DNA from: an uncultured Clostridia bacterium
Lineage (GTDB): Bacteria > Bacillota > Clostridia > TANB77 > CAG-508
DNA length: 13,539 nt
NCBI GenBank assembly: GCA_934130025.1
Contig: CAKOXG010000031.1
Coordinates: 1 to 13,539, forward strand
Reading direction: 5' to 3'
The stretch's first letter is position 1. Each line of letters begins with the position of its first letter. The translations under genes were made by a program, and so were the position numbers. Positions 1 to 7,375 of this stretch are shown in pieces. A model generated the notes under the pieces. That model worked only from the letters and a program-made list of their open reading frames with translations, made no database searches and was not told where the DNA came from.

Positions 1-1
1 A

Positions 2-115
2 AGCAATGTAGAAAGATTACATAAAGAAGCATTTGAACAAGAAGATTATGAGGCATCAGATACAGTAAAAGAAATGAATAATGCAATAATAAAGAAAACT
101 GGATATTCAAAGTAA
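2..115 (+). CDS. C-terminal end of an upstream gene (partial, unidentified)
   Basis: An open frame enters from the left edge and stops at TAA 113-115, giving 37 residues that end in KKTGYSK. The tail is highly charged, probably helical and soluble, with no membrane segment or recognisable motif. It lies 76 nt before the start of the sugar transferase on the same strand, so it could be an earlier gene of the same polysaccharide operon, such as a chain-length or nucleotide-sugar gene. Too little is present to name a family. The frame is supported by continuous, codon-biased sequence up to a stop shortly before the next gene. Confidence 0.55.
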   Translation, partial: SNVERLHKEAFEQEDYEASDTVKEMNNAIIKKTGYSK

Positions 116-173
116 AATAAAGGGGCAATTTATAAAACAAATTTCTTTACAGCTATGTGCACCTTGAAGTCAG

Positions 174-179
174 AAAGGG
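174..179 (+). promoter_or_regulatory. Ribosome binding site that favours the GTG start at 192
   Basis: The purine run AAAGGG directly abuts an ATG at 180, leaving no spacer, but lies 12 nt before the in-frame GTG at 192. Other genes here use similar purine-rich sites 6-12 nt from the start, and GTG starts occur at 959 and 5245. GTG 192 is therefore the better start for the sugar transferase. Confidence 0.5.
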
Positions 180-191
180 ATGGAATTTTTC

Positions 192-926
192 GTGAGCAAA
201 AGTAATTTGGCGGTTAATGAAGAGTTTGAAGATATTATTGAAGAAGAGATAATACCAAATGAGAAAATTAATCAAAACATTGGCAGTGAACAAAAAAGTA
301 ATATTATATATATAATTTTAAAGAAAATCGTAGATGTGCTATCTGGAATTTTTGGAACAATATTACTAATTCCAATTACAATAATTGTGTGTGTAATAAG
401 AATCTGCCTGCATGAAAATGATGGCCCTTTATTCTTTGAACAAATAAGAATCGGAAAAAATGGTAAACAATTTAGAATGTATAAATTTAGAACAATGGTT
501 ATGGAAGCTGATGAAAAGCTAGAAAAATATCTTGAAGAAAACCCAGAGGCTAAGAGAGAATACAAAAAATACAAAAAATTAAAAAAAGATCCAAGAATAA
601 CCAAGCTTGGAAACATATTAAGAAAAACAAGCCTAGATGAGTTTCCTCAATTTATAAACGTTTTAAAGGGTGAAATGAGCCTGGTAGGGCCAAGACCATA
701 TTTATATAGAGAAAAAGAAGATTTAGGAGAATATTACTATAATTTAATTACAAAAGTTAAGCCCGGAATTACAGGATATTGGCAAGTAAATGGAAGAAAT
801 GATGTTGACTTTGAAGAAAGAGCATACATGGATACATACTACATTGAGCGTAGAGGGATGGTAATGGATTTAAAAATTGTAATAAAAACATTCTTTAAAA
901 TATTTAAAAAAGAAGGCGCAATATAA
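192..926 (+). CDS. Undecaprenyl-phosphate sugar-1-phosphate transferase (bacterial sugar transferase family)
   Basis: Initiates assembly of the polysaccharide unit by moving a sugar 1-phosphate from a UDP-sugar to undecaprenyl phosphate at the cytoplasmic membrane face. With the GTG start it has 244 residues: a charged N-terminal tail of about 40 residues, one hydrophobic membrane (probably re-entrant) segment around 43-68, then the catalytic domain. Diagnostic motifs are KFRTM (98-102), KDPRITKLG, SLDEFPQ with the catalytic-type Asp149-Glu150 pair, EMSLVGPRP and PGITGYWQVNGR. It has the short, single-membrane-segment form (like the C-terminal domain of WbaP/CpsE) without the four-helix N-terminal region. 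The insert between FRTM and the DPRIT motif resembles WbaP-type enzymes, so galactose or glucose phosphate is a plausible donor, but the sugar cannot be fixed from sequence. It is the first complete gene of the cluster. The longer form from ATG 180 adds four residues and is less likely. Confidence 0.93.
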   Translation: MSKSNLAVNEEFEDIIEEEIIPNEKINQNIGSEQKSNIIYIILKKIVDVLSGIFGTILLIPITIIVCVIRICLHENDGPLFFEQIRIGKNGKQFRMYKFRTMVMEADEKLEKYLEENPEAKREYKKYKKLKKDPRITKLGNILRKTSLDEFPQFINVLKGEMSLVGPRPYLYREKEDLGEYYYNLITKVKPGITGYWQVNGRNDVDFEERAYMDTYYIERRGMVMDLKIVIKTFFKIFKKEGAI

Positions 927-958
927 AATAACACATTCTATATAGGGAGAAAATCACG

Positions 959-1750
959 GTGAAAAATATAAAAATAATAGTAGCAGCACATAAGAAATAC
1001 CAAATGCCTCAAGAAAAAATATATATGCCAGTGCAGGTTGGAGCAGAAGGAAAAAATTCAATAAATGGATATGTACAAGACAATGTAGGAAATAATATCT
1101 CTATTAAAAACCCATACTTTTGTGAATTAACAGGTTTATATTGGGCTTGGAAAAATTTAGACGCAGACTATATAGGGTTAGTTCATTATAGGAGATATTT
1201 TACGGTAGCAAAAAAAATACCTAAAAATGAAAATGAAAAATTTAAAAAAATTCTAACATCAGAAGAAGCAGAAAAAAAATTAGAAAAAGCAGATGTAATA
1301 TTGCCAAAATTAAGAAACTATTACATAGAAAATTTATATTCACATTATGCCCATACAATGTATGTAGAGCCATTAGAGGAAACAAGAAAAATAATAGAAG
1401 AAAAATATCCGGAGTACTTAGAAGAATTTGATAAACTACATAAAAGAACTTCAGCACATATGTTTAACATGTTTATAATGAAAAAAGAAATATTAGATGA
1501 ATATTGCACATGGCTATTTGACATATTATTTGAGTTAGAAAAAAGAACTGACGCGAGTAAGTATGATAGTTTTCATGCAAGATTTTATGGAAGAATATCT
1601 GAACTTTTATTAGATGTGTGGATAAATAAAAATCAAATAAAATATGAAGAAGTAAAAGTAATGGATATGCAAAATGTGAATTGGCTAAAAAAAGGAACAA
1701 GCTTTTTAAAGGCAAAATTCACAGGAAAAAAATACGAAAAAAGTTTTTAA
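959..1750 (+). CDS. DUF4422 family putative glycosyltransferase
   Basis: A 263-residue soluble protein with the hallmarks of the DUF4422 family found in capsule and exopolysaccharide loci: an N-terminal KIIVAAHKKY strand, then ELTGLYWAWKN and the signature GLVHYRRYF (73-81), and further on HMFNMFIM. It has no membrane segments and should act in the cytoplasm on the lipid-linked intermediate, adding one sugar; donor and linkage are unknown. The GTG start is preceded by AGGGAG 9 nt upstream. It lies 32 nt after the sugar transferase, and its end is only 11 nt before the preferred start of the next gene, so these genes are almost certainly co-transcribed. The family call is firm; the glycosyltransferase role rests on family knowledge and context. 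Confidence 0.85.
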   Translation: MKNIKIIVAAHKKYQMPQEKIYMPVQVGAEGKNSINGYVQDNVGNNISIKNPYFCELTGLYWAWKNLDADYIGLVHYRRYFTVAKKIPKNENEKFKKILTSEEAEKKLEKADVILPKLRNYYIENLYSHYAHTMYVEPLEETRKIIEEKYPEYLEEFDKLHKRTSAHMFNMFIMKKEILDEYCTWLFDILFELEKRTDASKYDSFHARFYGRISELLLDVWINKNQIKYEEVKVMDMQNVNWLKKGTSFLKAKFTGKKYEKSF

Positions 1751-1758
1751 AAGGGAAG
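1751..1758 (+). promoter_or_regulatory. Ribosome binding site fixing the start of the polymerase gene at 1762
   Basis: The purine run AAGGGAAG begins right after the stop of the DUF4422 gene and stands just before ATG 1762. The frame stays open upstream to a TTG at 1681, but that start lies inside the preceding gene, lacks a ribosome site and would put a basic, non-hydrophobic extension before the first membrane helix. ATG 1762 is preferred. Confidence 0.6.
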
Positions 1759-1761
1759 AAT

Positions 1762-2904
1762 ATGATTGTTTATATAATGATGTTAATAATTTCAATAATT
1801 TTTATGATTATTGCAACTAAAGTTAAGAAAAAGTGGCAAAAATGCAGTTGTTATATAATGGCATTTTTACCTTTTTTCCTTGTATCTGCCTTAAGATATG
1901 ATTTAGGAACCGACTATTTAAGAAGATATAACTTTGATTACCATAGAATTGCAAATGGTATAAATGTAAAAAATATGGAAATTGGATTTAAAGCAATAAT
2001 TAGACTATGCCTGCTGTTCTCACAAGAATCTACAGTGTTGTTCATTGTTACCTCTGCAATTACAATAGGGCTTATAATGTACACAATTATCACTAGGTCA
2101 AAATTTCCAATATTAAGTGTGTTAATCTTCTTTCTAGTCGGTTTCTTTTTCGATTCATTGAATATTGTTAGGCAATATCTAGCAATAAGCCTAGTTGTTG
2201 CGGCGTATCCTTTTTTACTCGAAAAAAAGAAATATTTCTTATATGCTTTATTTGTAATTTTAGCAGGATTAATGCACAGCACGGCCTTCATAATGTTAGT
2301 GTTAATGCTGTTTAATAAAAAAATGATTGCAAATTGGAAGGTTGTCATTCCAATTACTTTTGTAATACTAGTTTTAAATGAAAATTTGATGGAAATAGTT
2401 AAATTATGTGTTCAAAATACAAGATTTAATGTATATTTAACAGGAAAATTTGCTAAAGGAGATGTGTCTGAATTATTTATAATTGAAAATATATTAGTAT
2501 ACATTTTTATGTGTTATATATATGGTAAGAACAAAGCATTAAACAGAGTAAAAAAAGAAGATATATTATTTCTAAATATTCAAGCAGCATCATTAATTAC
2601 AATGGTTTTGGGATCTTGCCACATGTTGTTTATAAGAATAGCACTATATTTTGAAGTATTCCAAGTTATTTCAATTCCATATTACATAAGTGTTATGCCA
2701 AATAAAAAAATAATTGAAGATATAAAGCAAAAAACAAAAGGGAAGATAAATTTACAAAAATTACAAAAAAATCTAAAAAATTATGTAATAGTGGCATTTA
2801 TTTTTTGTTTTGGAATTGTTTTTACAAGAACCAATATTTTTAAAAATACCAATCAAGTATTACCATATAAAACAGTAATAAATAAAAGCATATCTATAAA
2901 ATAG
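1762..2904 (+). CDS. EpsG-family (Wzy-like) polysaccharide polymerase
   Basis: A 380-residue polytopic membrane protein that begins directly with a hydrophobic helix and has roughly 9-11 predicted membrane segments, the last near residues 335-355. The motif LRYDLGTDY (44-52) after the second helix is typical of EpsG-like proteins, followed by a helix-rich core with NIVRQYLAIS and AGLMHSTAF, both common in this family. Such proteins are the usual Wzy-type polymerases of Gram-positive exopolysaccharide loci: they join flipped, undecaprenyl-linked repeat units on the outer membrane face. It is the only polymerase candidate in the window and pairs logically with the Wzx flippase at 7376. Polymerase function is inferred from family and context; the residues do not reveal the linkage. 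Confidence 0.85.
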   Translation: MIVYIMMLIISIIFMIIATKVKKKWQKCSCYIMAFLPFFLVSALRYDLGTDYLRRYNFDYHRIANGINVKNMEIGFKAIIRLCLLFSQESTVLFIVTSAITIGLIMYTIITRSKFPILSVLIFFLVGFFFDSLNIVRQYLAISLVVAAYPFLLEKKKYFLYALFVILAGLMHSTAFIMLVLMLFNKKMIANWKVVIPITFVILVLNENLMEIVKLCVQNTRFNVYLTGKFAKGDVSELFIIENILVYIFMCYIYGKNKALNRVKKEDILFLNIQAASLITMVLGSCHMLFIRIALYFEVFQVISIPYYISVMPNKKIIEDIKQKTKGKINLQKLQKNLKNYVIVAFIFCFGIVFTRTNIFKNTNQVLPYKTVINKSISIK

Positions 2905-2937
2905 AACTAATTAGATTTAGGAGGAAGAACATTAATT

Positions 2938-5235
2938 ATGAAAATAGATTTTATTACAAGACATTCTGTACCAAACTATGGATCTATATTACAAACATAT
3001 AGTACGCAAAAAGCATTAGAAAAAATGGGATATGATTCTGAAGTAATAAATTATGTAAAAGAGGAAGAAACAGACGCAAAAGTTGTAAATACAAATTATA
3101 ATGGTAATGGTTCTGGATTAAAAGGAAGAATAAAAAAGGCAATTTACTGCATAGTTCAAAGGCCAAATGTGGCAAAAATGAACAGAGAATTTAAAAAATA
3201 TAGGTTGAAATATTTAAAGCAAACAGAGTTAGAGTATCATTCTTCTAAGGAGTTAAAAGAGAACTTGCCTGAAGCAGACGTGTATTGCACAGGTAGTGAC
3301 CAAATTTGGGGAAAAGCTGGTTCAGAAGAATATGATGCAACATACTTTTTAGACTTTGTTCCAGAAGGTAAAAAATGTATTGCATATGCTGCAAGTTTTG
3401 GGGTGGACAAGTTGCCAGCAAGGTTAGATGAAAATCTTACAAGCCTTATCAAAAAATATGAAACAATTTTAGTAAGGGAAGATTCAGCAGCCCAAATAAT
3501 TAAGGAAAAAGGATTTAGCAATGTAAAGCAAGTTGTAGACCCAACATTATTATTAGAACGTGAAGAGTGGAATGAAATTTGTGAACCAACCAAATTAGAT
3601 AATAAAGAGTATATATTGGTATATCAATTACATCACAACAAAGAGATGGAAAAATATATTAAAAATTTAAAAAAACATACAAAATTACCTGTATATAGAA
3701 TTCATCCATCGTTGTATTACGGCTTGAAGCCAGGAAAATTTATTCATCTACCAACACCAGGACAATTCGTTACATACATAAAAAATGCTAAATATATAAT
3801 AACAGATTCTTTTCATGGAACAGTATTTTCTTTAATTTTTAATAAACAATTTATTGATATTTTACCGGGAAAAACTGCGACTAGAATAGAAAGCATATTA
3901 AAACTAGTAGGATTGGAAGATAGAATATTAAGAGATAATAATGATTATAGCTTTTTGAACGAATCAATAGATTTTGAAAATGCTAATAAGATACTAAAAA
4001 ATGAAAGAAAAGAATCAATAAAAGACTTAGAAAAAGCGATAGAACCATTTAAAAAAAGCATTAACAACATAAATAAATATACTATTTGTGCTGGATGTAG
4101 ATGCTGTGAAAAAATATGTCCAGTAGAAGCAATAGAGATGAAAGAAAATCAAGAAGGATTTTTAGAACCAGTTGTAAATGAGGAAAAATGTATATCTTGT
4201 GGGCTATGCTTAAAAAGATGTCCTCAAATTAATAAAACAGGAATAGAAGAAACAAAGCAAAAAGCCTATGCTGTGCAAAACAAGAATGAAGAAGACCTAA
4301 AAAGAAGTTCTTCTGGAGGAGTTTTCATTGCACTTGCAAAAAGTATAATAAATCAAAATGGAATAGTATATGGAGCAGCTTATGATGAAAACTTAAAAGT
4401 TAGCCATATAAGAGTTGAAAATATAGAAGGTTTAAAATTACTTCAAGGTTCAAAATATGTTCAAAGTGATACACTTGATACTTTTGAACAAGCAAAAAAA
4501 GACCTTGATACTGACAAAAAAGTATTGTTTTCTGGAACACCCTGCCAAATTGCAGGGCTAATGCAATATCTTGGAAAGAAGTATGAAAATCTATATACAA
4601 TTGATATTGTATGCCACGGAGTGCCAAGCAAAAAATTGTTTGAAAAATATAAAAAATCATTGGAAACAAAGGAAAATAGTACAATAGATCAATTCGATTT
4701 TAGAGACAAATCGGAAAAAGGCTGGGGACTGAATTTAAAAATTAAATATAAAAACGAGAAAATAACAAAAAAAGCATCTTGTTTTGATTCATATTACAGG
4801 TCTTTTTTAGCGGGAAATACATATAGAAGGTGTTGCTATGATTGTAAATATGCTAATCTAGATAGAATTGGAGATATTACAATAGCAGATTATTGGGGAA
4901 TAGAAAAAGTAAACAGTAAAATAGATGCTAAAAAGGGTGTATCTGCGGTTATTGTGAATTCAAATAAAGGACAAGAAATATTTGAAGATATACAAAAATA
5001 CATTATTGCAGAGGAAACAAGCATAGAAAGTGTAACAAAGGAAAACTTGAATTTAAGAAGACCAACCCCACTTCCAAGTATAAGAAAAAATATTTATAAT
5101 TTAATAGATAATAAATCTTATGAACATTATGAAAGAGAAAACTTACACTTTAAAATTAGTTTAAAAGACATTATAAAACAATCAATGCCGACAAAACTAA
5201 AAGCTGCAATAAAGAAAACATTAAAAAGAAAATAG
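2938..5235 (+). CDS. Fusion: polysaccharide pyruvyl transferase-like domain + 2x[4Fe-4S] + FrhB-type (F420 hydrogenase/dehydrogenase beta-like) domain
   Basis: A 765-residue cytoplasmic fusion. Residues 1-350 are a polysaccharide pyruvyl transferase-type domain: HSVPNYGSILQTY near the start, TGSDQIWG (118-125) and DSFHGT (290-295). Residues about 382-430 hold a two-cluster ferredoxin domain with cysteines 384, 387, 390, 394 and 418, 421, 424, 428 in classic CxxCxxCxxxCP spacing. From about 440 to 720 lies an FrhB-like domain with SSSGG (457-461), GTPCQ (533-537), DIVCHGVP (556-563) and CCYDCKYA (632-639), plus a basic tail. FrhB relatives carry FAD and move electrons between iron-sulfur clusters and a hydride carrier or substrate. 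F420 need not be the partner, since many bacteria holding such genes do not make it. Its place between polymerase and glycosyltransferase implies glycan modification, possibly reductive; the reaction is unknown. A strong AGGAGG lies 12 nt before the ATG. No frameshift or stop occurs at the domain junctions. Confidence 0.9.
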   Translation: MKIDFITRHSVPNYGSILQTYSTQKALEKMGYDSEVINYVKEEETDAKVVNTNYNGNGSGLKGRIKKAIYCIVQRPNVAKMNREFKKYRLKYLKQTELEYHSSKELKENLPEADVYCTGSDQIWGKAGSEEYDATYFLDFVPEGKKCIAYAASFGVDKLPARLDENLTSLIKKYETILVREDSAAQIIKEKGFSNVKQVVDPTLLLEREEWNEICEPTKLDNKEYILVYQLHHNKEMEKYIKNLKKHTKLPVYRIHPSLYYGLKPGKFIHLPTPGQFVTYIKNAKYIITDSFHGTVFSLIFNKQFIDILPGKTATRIESILKLVGLEDRILRDNNDYSFLNESIDFENANKILKNERKESIKDLEKAIEPFKKSINNINKYTICAGCRCCEKICPVEAIEMKENQEGFLEPVVNEEKCISCGLCLKRCPQINKTGIEETKQKAYAVQNKNEEDLKRSSSGGVFIALAKSIINQNGIVYGAAYDENLKVSHIRVENIEGLKLLQGSKYVQSDTLDTFEQAKKDLDTDKKVLFSGTPCQIAGLMQYLGKKYENLYTIDIVCHGVPSKKLFEKYKKSLETKENSTIDQFDFRDKSEKGWGLNLKIKYKNEKITKKASCFDSYYRSFLAGNTYRRCCYDCKYANLDRIGDITIADYWGIEKVNSKIDAKKGVSAVIVNSNKGQEIFEDIQKYIIAEETSIESVTKENLNLRRPTPLPSIRKNIYNLIDNKSYEHYERENLHFKISLKDIIKQSMPTKLKAAIKKTLKRK

Positions 5236-5244
5236 GAGAAAAAT

Positions 5245-6270
5245 GTGAAAAGAATAAGTATAATTATACCAGTTCATAATGTGGAAAAATATCTAGAAAG
5301 ATGCTTAAATAGCATAATGCCTCAAATAAATGAACAAGATGAAATCATATTAATAAATGATGACTCAAAAGACTCATCGGAACAAATTTGCAAGAAGTTT
5401 GCAAAGAAATATAACAACATAAAACTAGAAAGTGGAAGCTATGGAGGACCATCTAAAACAAGGAATGTTGGGATAAAAATGGCAACGGGAAAATACATAA
5501 TGTTTGTTGATTCAGATGATTATTTAAAAGGTAACTACATAAGACGAATGATGGAAAACGTGGAAAAATATGAATTAAGGGTTTGCTCTTATTATTTTGA
5601 ATATCCGGATGTAGAGAAAATACAACCACAGAGATACGATGAGTCAAAATTAGAAGATAAAACATTCGAAATCTTAAAAGATGATTTTATAACTTTGTAT
5701 GGCAGGCAGTTGCTAAACATTGTATGGAATAAAGTTTATTATTCAGGTATAATAAAAAAATATGACATCTTATTTGATGAAAGTGTTACTAAGGGGGAAG
5801 ATTTACTATTTAATTTGGACTATATAAAACATATAAATACCAATATAGATGTAATAAATGAGCCTTTATATTATTATGTATCAAAAAAAACTGGATTAAA
5901 TAAAGCATTTAGAGAACCAATAGAAGATAGACTTCAAAGAACAGCAAATGTATATAGAAAAATGATGGCTATATCAGAAAAAAATAATAATATGATAATT
6001 GCAGAAATTATAAATATGTATTTTATTCATATGAGAAATTATGTATCGGAAAATAATATAAAGCACAATATTAATAATGAGTTTGTTTGTAAGCTTGACA
6101 GGCCAGAAATAAGGGATATGTTAAACAATATAAAAGAAAAAGAAGCACCAAATTTAAAGTATGTTAAAAAATTATATTATAACAAAAAAATGGTCTTTAT
6201 GTTTTTATATAACAAAATAAATTTGAAACTTAGTAAAAGGTATGTAAAAAGAGAGGAAATTGCTAAATGA
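5245..6270 (+). CDS. Glycosyltransferase family 2 (GT-A fold)
   Basis: A 341-residue inverting-type glycosyltransferase that transfers a sugar from a nucleotide donor to the growing lipid-linked unit inside the cell. The N-terminal half has the family 2 signatures: SIIIPVHNVEKYLERCL, the nucleotide-binding INDDSKD (Asp39-Asp40), the metal-binding VDSDDY (Asp89, Asp91, Asp92) and GED (184-186) as the likely catalytic-base region. The C-terminal half is helical and basic, as in CpsI/EpsJ-like capsule enzymes. The GTG start is set by AGGAG 6 nt upstream; a nearby ATG at 5243 is followed at once by a stop and cannot be used. It begins 9 nt after the fusion gene and overlaps the next gene by 4 nt (ATGA), which suggests translational coupling. 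Donor and linkage cannot be read from sequence. Confidence 0.93.
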   Translation: MKRISIIIPVHNVEKYLERCLNSIMPQINEQDEIILINDDSKDSSEQICKKFAKKYNNIKLESGSYGGPSKTRNVGIKMATGKYIMFVDSDDYLKGNYIRRMMENVEKYELRVCSYYFEYPDVEKIQPQRYDESKLEDKTFEILKDDFITLYGRQLLNIVWNKVYYSGIIKKYDILFDESVTKGEDLLFNLDYIKHINTNIDVINEPLYYYVSKKTGLNKAFREPIEDRLQRTANVYRKMMAISEKNNNMIIAEIINMYFIHMRNYVSENNIKHNINNEFVCKLDRPEIRDMLNNIKEKEAPNLKYVKKLYYNKKMVFMFLYNKINLKLSKRYVKREEIAK

Positions 6271-7301
6271 AGATTTTTGTAAATGCGTATTTAGAGAACA
6301 ATTTGGGAGATGACTTGTTTTTTGAAATATTGCAAAATAGGTATAAAAATCATGAATATTATTTGATGTCTAGTTCTTATAAAACAACAAATAAGAATGT
6401 TCATATTTTATCAAACAAAATAATTGTTAAGGCAATAAGAAAATTACAAATAAAGCGAATTATTGCGAATAAATGTGATATAAGTGTTGTTATTGGTGGA
6501 AGTATGTACATGGAAACGCAAAATAAGGTTCCGAATTTTTCACTTGGGAAAAAGCCATATTACATATTAGGAGCCAATTTTGGACCATATAAAACACAAG
6601 AGTATTTTGATGCTGTGCATAGGTTCTTTGAAGGTGCACAAGATGTTTGCCTTAGAGAAAATTATTCATATGAATTATTTAAAGATTTAAAAAATGTAAG
6701 GTGTGCTTCAGATATTGTTTTTTCACTAGATACATCTAATATAAAAAATACTGATAATAAAAGAGTTATTTTTTCTATAATATCTTGCAAAAGAAAAATA
6801 AATGATAGTTATACGAGTGAATATGAAAAAACTATTATAAAAATGACTAAATTTTTCGTTAAAAATGGTTATGAAATATGCTATATGTCTTTTTGCAAAA
6901 ACGAGGGTGATGAACAAGCAATAGAAGAAATAATTAGCCAATGTGATGAAGAAACGAAACAGCACATAACTAAATACTATTACAATGGAAACACTAGGGA
7001 AGCATTAGAAGAACTTGCAAATTCACAGATAATAGTAGGCGGAAGATTCCATGCAAATATTTTGGGAATGTTGCTAAAAAAGACAGTAATTCCAATGATG
7101 TACAGTGATAAAACAAAAAATGTTTTAGAAGATATGGATTTTAAAGGAAAAATAATAGATATTCGAAAATTAGATTCCTTTGCTGTAGAAGAACTAAGCA
7201 AAGAAGATATGGCGTATAAACAGAATTGTGAATTCCAGATAAAAGATGCACAAAACCATTTCCTAAAATTGGACAAAGTATTAAAAAAGGCTAAAAAATA
7301 A
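6267..7301 (+). CDS. Polysaccharide pyruvyl transferase family protein (CsaB/WcaK type)
   Basis: A 344-residue soluble protein of the polysaccharide pyruvyl transferase family, which adds a pyruvate ketal from phosphoenolpyruvate to a sugar of a surface glycan. Visible family features are NLGDDL near the N-terminus (12-17), VVIGGSMY (74-81), YILGANFGPY, VCLRENYSYEL and the donor-site-like GGRFHA with Arg260 and His262. It lacks iron-sulfur cysteines and is not the same type as the larger fusion at 2938. It overlaps the preceding glycosyltransferase by 4 nt and is followed by a 74-nt gap before the flippase. In Gram-positives CsaB of this family pyruvylates the wall polymer bound by SLH domains, and two SLH proteins follow here, so wall-polymer pyruvylation is an attractive but unproven role. 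Weak similarity to CsaB is a family-level statement only. Confidence 0.85.
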   Translation: MKIFVNAYLENNLGDDLFFEILQNRYKNHEYYLMSSSYKTTNKNVHILSNKIIVKAIRKLQIKRIIANKCDISVVIGGSMYMETQNKVPNFSLGKKPYYILGANFGPYKTQEYFDAVHRFFEGAQDVCLRENYSYELFKDLKNVRCASDIVFSLDTSNIKNTDNKRVIFSIISCKRKINDSYTSEYEKTIIKMTKFFVKNGYEICYMSFCKNEGDEQAIEEIISQCDEETKQHITKYYYNGNTREALEELANSQIIVGGRFHANILGMLLKKTVIPMMYSDKTKNVLEDMDFKGKIIDIRKLDSFAVEELSKEDMAYKQNCEFQIKDAQNHFLKLDKVLKKAKK

Positions 7302-7375
7302 TCATTATTCTAAAAAAATATATTTAACAAGATTTACCACTTAAATTTATGGCTTATTAAGAAAGGAACTCAAAA

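Noticed and set aside
1681..1761. 27-residue N-terminal extension of the polymerase from TTG 1681
   Set aside because: It overlaps the end of the DUF4422 gene, has no ribosome site, and is basic rather than membrane-like; ATG 1762 has a clear site.
4087..4224. Reading the ferredoxin motifs as evidence of F420 or hydrogenase metabolism
   Set aside because: FrhB-like domains occur widely in bacterial polysaccharide loci, and no hydrogenase or F420 gene is in the window; only a redox role is supported.
7297..7309. Perfect palindrome AATAATCATTATT over the stop of the pyruvyl transferase
   Set aside because: It is short and all AT apart from the central base, with no usable loop or T run, so it is not convincing as a terminator or operator in DNA this AT-rich.
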